Origin: Unio delphinus
Taxonomy: Eukaryota; Mollusca; Bivalvia; Unionida; Unionidae
DNA length: 64,000 nucleotides
Direction: 5' to 3'
Assembly (NCBI GenBank): GCA_029339505.1
Contig: JAQISU010001235.1
Location: forward strand, 32,587,315-32,651,314
Shown here one piece after another: positions 61,801-64,000 of the stretch. The first letter of the stretch is position 1, and every line of letters begins with the position of its first letter. The notes beneath the pieces are model-generated. The model was given only the letters and a program-made list of their open reading frames with translations, was not told the origin of the DNA and made no database searches. Position numbers and translations under genes: made by a program.

Positions 61801-61900
61801 AAAGCCAAAACACAAATCTTTTGATTTATTTTTCTTCATGCATGTAGCAAGAGTAAAAAAAAAAAAATAGTGTCATTATGAAGTTGTCATTAATCATTTT
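58890..61900. other. upstream intron or 5' region, no features recognised
   Basis: AT-rich. The missing 5' exon or exons of the F-BAR/RhoGAP gene should lie here or beyond 64,000, but I could not identify one. Short decayed repeat ends occur at 60,540-60,640 and 61,070-61,220. Confidence 0.4.
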
Positions 61901-61914
61901 GGAATTCAGTTCAT

Positions 61915-62400
61915 GTTTGTGAAGGTAGAATGGGTAGGGGCTGTAGCAGACCAGCATCTTATTGCCCCAATACACAAATACCCTTCAGCTTCGTTTAACC
62001 ACCTCACTGGGAGAACTGAAGACCAGTTTTCAAGAACATATTGCCTAATGGGCAGTCTATGCTGTAACTGCTGGATAGTTTTAAATCTCAAAACAATCAT
62101 GCTTCTCATGAGAACTATACCACCACGAGGCAGTTTATATAACTCCAACGCTGATTGTTGGGTCATTGCTGTCAAAACATGCCACATTATTTCATGTTTG
62201 CTACTGATTATATGATCAAATATGTTAACAGGGACCTGAGCTTCTGAGTCAAACACGTGTCAAATTATCATTGAACACACCATTTTTTCCTTGTAATGCA
62301 TCCCAGTAACGTAACCCTTTTCCCTCCAGGATGCTCCTCATTTCATATTCTGGTAAGCCATGGCCATTCTGCACAACTGATAAGGGTGCGGCATGAAATC
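61915..62400 (-). pseudogene. unrecognised coding-like remnant
   Basis: From 62,395 one frame reads VVQNGHGLPEYEMRSILEGK then GLRYWDALQGKNGVF up to a stop at 62,258. An adjacent frame continues for 100 codons (HEIMWHVLTAMTQQSALELY, RQYVLENWSSVLPVRWL). The base composition is less AT-rich than the surroundings. It could be a processed pseudogene or a transposon fragment. Family unknown. Confidence 0.35.
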
Positions 62401-62685
62401 AGTGTATTTAATTAATTGTTATTAGCACCATAATTATCTTGTGGAAAAAGGACTGCACCTCCAATGTCAACTCTGACATACACTGAATCAGAATGTTCTA
62501 TTTAGTATATATGTAAACACCTGCAATCTAATGACAAAGAACCAATGACCTATGCTGGAATGACTATTTCAATTAAACCACTGATGATATGAATATAGAT
62601 CACAAAAGTAAACAAAGCTTTCTCATAATCTGATTGGGACAATATTATGAAATCATTGATATGAAAAAAAATAATTACTATCATG

Positions 62686-63629
62686 TAGGGATGTTAATAT
62701 CGGTTTTTTCCAAAACCGATTATCGTTTGTAAAAATCCGATTTTAAACCGATTATCGGTTTTTGTCCTACATTGAAAATTACAAGAAAGATATTCTTATA
62801 ATGCAAGTTAGTGATTACCTCTTGCGAATAAAAGATATTCATTACATACCATAACGTATAGACGCGCATCGTCTGACGGCATGGAGGACGATATTGCATC
62901 TCCACCAAAGCCACCAAATCACGGAAGGAATTGGATTCAACAATCGAAATTGGTATCATGTTTTCAGCGACAAACTTAGCTACAGCAGCAGTAACTTTTT
63001 CTTGATGACTATCAGGATTTGTTTTGTGTTCCAATAAATGTTGTTAATCGCGGCTGAACATATGAAGGAGCTGCTATTCCGGGATGTTTGCACGCAAATG
63101 TGCATGCAATCCAGTAGTAGTACCACCGTTCCGACTTATTTTTTGTGAACATAGTTTACAGCGAGCCATGCTTGATGAAATTTTTTCAAAGTTTTCCCAT
63201 ACATCAGATTTATTTATACGACCAGCCATATTTGTAAACTTGAAAAGACACAACCAGCAGAGACCAGTCCTCAACAACAGAGACTGTAGCTATTGACAGT
63301 CTATTGTTGTCAATTTCGGACATCAAAGAACTTAGCGACCAGTCGGTCGACTAACTATTTACATCCTTCAACAATAAATGTATTCATTTACAAACATGCT
63401 GCATGGAGCGCTCACAAATTTTAAACAAACACACCTTATCTGCTGGCCATATTGTATTAAAATGTAAACACTAAACTAATGCATGAATTAATTTTTCTGG
63501 CATTTTTTAAAATTTTCACTACAAAAATGGTAAAAAATATTGAATTTGATTATCGTTTTCTAAAAACAAAAACCGATAATCGTTTTCAAAACCGATAATC
63601 GGATTTCTGATTTTTGTTTAACAACCCTA
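62686..63629 (-). mobile_element. hAT element (ZBED type), 944 bp, with perfect 8-bp target duplication
   Basis: CTATCATG on both sides (62,678-62,685 and 63,630-63,637). The ends read inward are TAGGGATGTTAA and TAGGGTTGTTAA. Both subterminal zones repeat the palindrome-like AAACCGATTATCGGTTTT. The interior holds a BED finger and a short transposase piece, so it is a deletion derivative. Confidence 0.93.
62720..63235 (-). pseudogene. ZBED-like hAT transposase N-terminus, truncated
   Basis: MAGRINKSDVWENFEKISS, then ARCKLCSQKISRNGGTTTGL and HAHLR form a BED zinc finger (C-x2-C...H-x-H). After stop codons comes AAVAKFVAENMIPISIVESN then SFRDLVALVEMQYRPP, the region following the finger in ZBED1/4-type hAT transposases. 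The DDE and dimerisation domains are absent. Confidence 0.85.
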
Positions 63630-63637
63630 CTATCATG

Positions 63638-64000
63638 TCATTTTTATTGGGCATAACGGATTCAGTAATAAAAATCCAGCTGAAAATTAAGATGACTCTT
63701 ACAAACGAGTTGGCAAAATTGGTTTAATTTTTGAGGATGCAGGGTTCACATAAAAACAATGATAATGCCAACAAAAGTAAAAAAACAAGGGCAAAAGTTC
63801 CATCTAAATGATAACTTTGTGTGTCAGTACCAAAAGCCAGTGTGAATTCAACTTGACAACAGTTAAAATCTGCAGTCATAAGTTACATGTTTTTAGGCAC
63901 CTTACATGTCGAAGATTAATTCACATCTTTTCCATAAAACCTAATTGTATCCCACCTTTAATCCTTTGGACAAACTCTTAATGCATTTAATAATGTTTAC
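63638..64000. other. right edge of window, no features
   Basis: AT-rich sequence with no recognisable coding or repeat structure. Confidence 0.4.

Overview
The window is AT-rich, intron-rich metazoan nuclear DNA. Long introns, a tRNA-derived SINE family present in at least nine copies, CR1/jockey-like LINE ends, a DIRS-like fragment, and several hAT, pogo/Tigger and THAP-type DNA transposons suggest a marine invertebrate. A bivalve mollusc is my best guess (inference, not proven). There is no prokaryotic-style gene organisation.

Host gene. Nearly the whole window is one minus-strand gene of the ARHGAP29/ARHGAP45(HMHA1)/GMIP family (F-BAR plus RhoGAP). I could trace 18 exons between 58,889 and 111. 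All splice phases agree and give 723 uninterrupted codons: an N-terminal region, an F-BAR coiled-coil membrane-bending module, a Ser-rich linker, and the first part of the RhoGAP domain with its arginine finger. The 5' end lies above 58,889 and the 3' end runs off the left edge. The C1 zinc finger that sits between F-BAR and RhoGAP in the vertebrate family members is not found, and the flanking exons join in phase without it.

Introns. They are packed with nested mobile elements. The most striking are two TTAA-flanked DNA transposons (14,116-17,658 and 33,947-39,483) that begin with AGG in short terminal inverted repeats. Each carries two convergent genes. On the plus strand is an intact three-exon gene for a stand-alone P2X7-type cytoplasmic 'ballast' (zinc-binding) domain protein. 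On the minus strand is a decayed THAP-domain DDE transposase. TTAA target sites plus a THAP transposase point to the Kolobok superfamily. In both cases the empty site can be read from the flanks. Copy 1 interrupts a DIRS-like ORF that becomes continuous again once the element and one TTAA are removed. Copy 2 interrupts a local repeat whose uninterrupted copies lie nearby. So the ballast-domain gene is cargo of a mobile element.

Other elements. A 2.1-kb TTA-flanked element (18,602-20,677) has 44-bp inverted repeats and carries a two-exon gene for an unknown protein with a C-terminal zinc-ribbon-like motif. Three hAT-like elements are delimited: 6,451-8,773, 50,533-52,924 and 62,686-63,629 (the last with a perfect 8-bp duplication). 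Pogo/Tigger remnants lie at 6.6-8.5, 10.1-11.8 and 30.0-31.5 kb. There are also two copies of a TA-flanked element, an 809-bp element with ATAAAA duplications, a hAT (KIAA1586-like) pseudogene at 46.8-48.1 kb, and minisatellites of 29, 43, 52 and about 32 bp.

Layout from left to right: RhoGAP exons (0.1-4.4 kb); duplicated repeats and nested hAT/Tigger (5-8.8 kb); satellites and Tigger (9.5-11.8 kb); LINE (12-13.1 kb); DIRS fragment split by ballast element 1 (13.8-18.1 kb); TTA element (18.6-20.7 kb); F-BAR 3' exons (21-32.9 kb) with SINEs and Tigger; ballast element 2 (33.9-39.5 kb); F-BAR core exons (40-44.7 kb); hAT and LINE debris (45-53 kb); N-terminal exons (53.9-58.9 kb); then a mostly featureless upstream part with one hAT copy.
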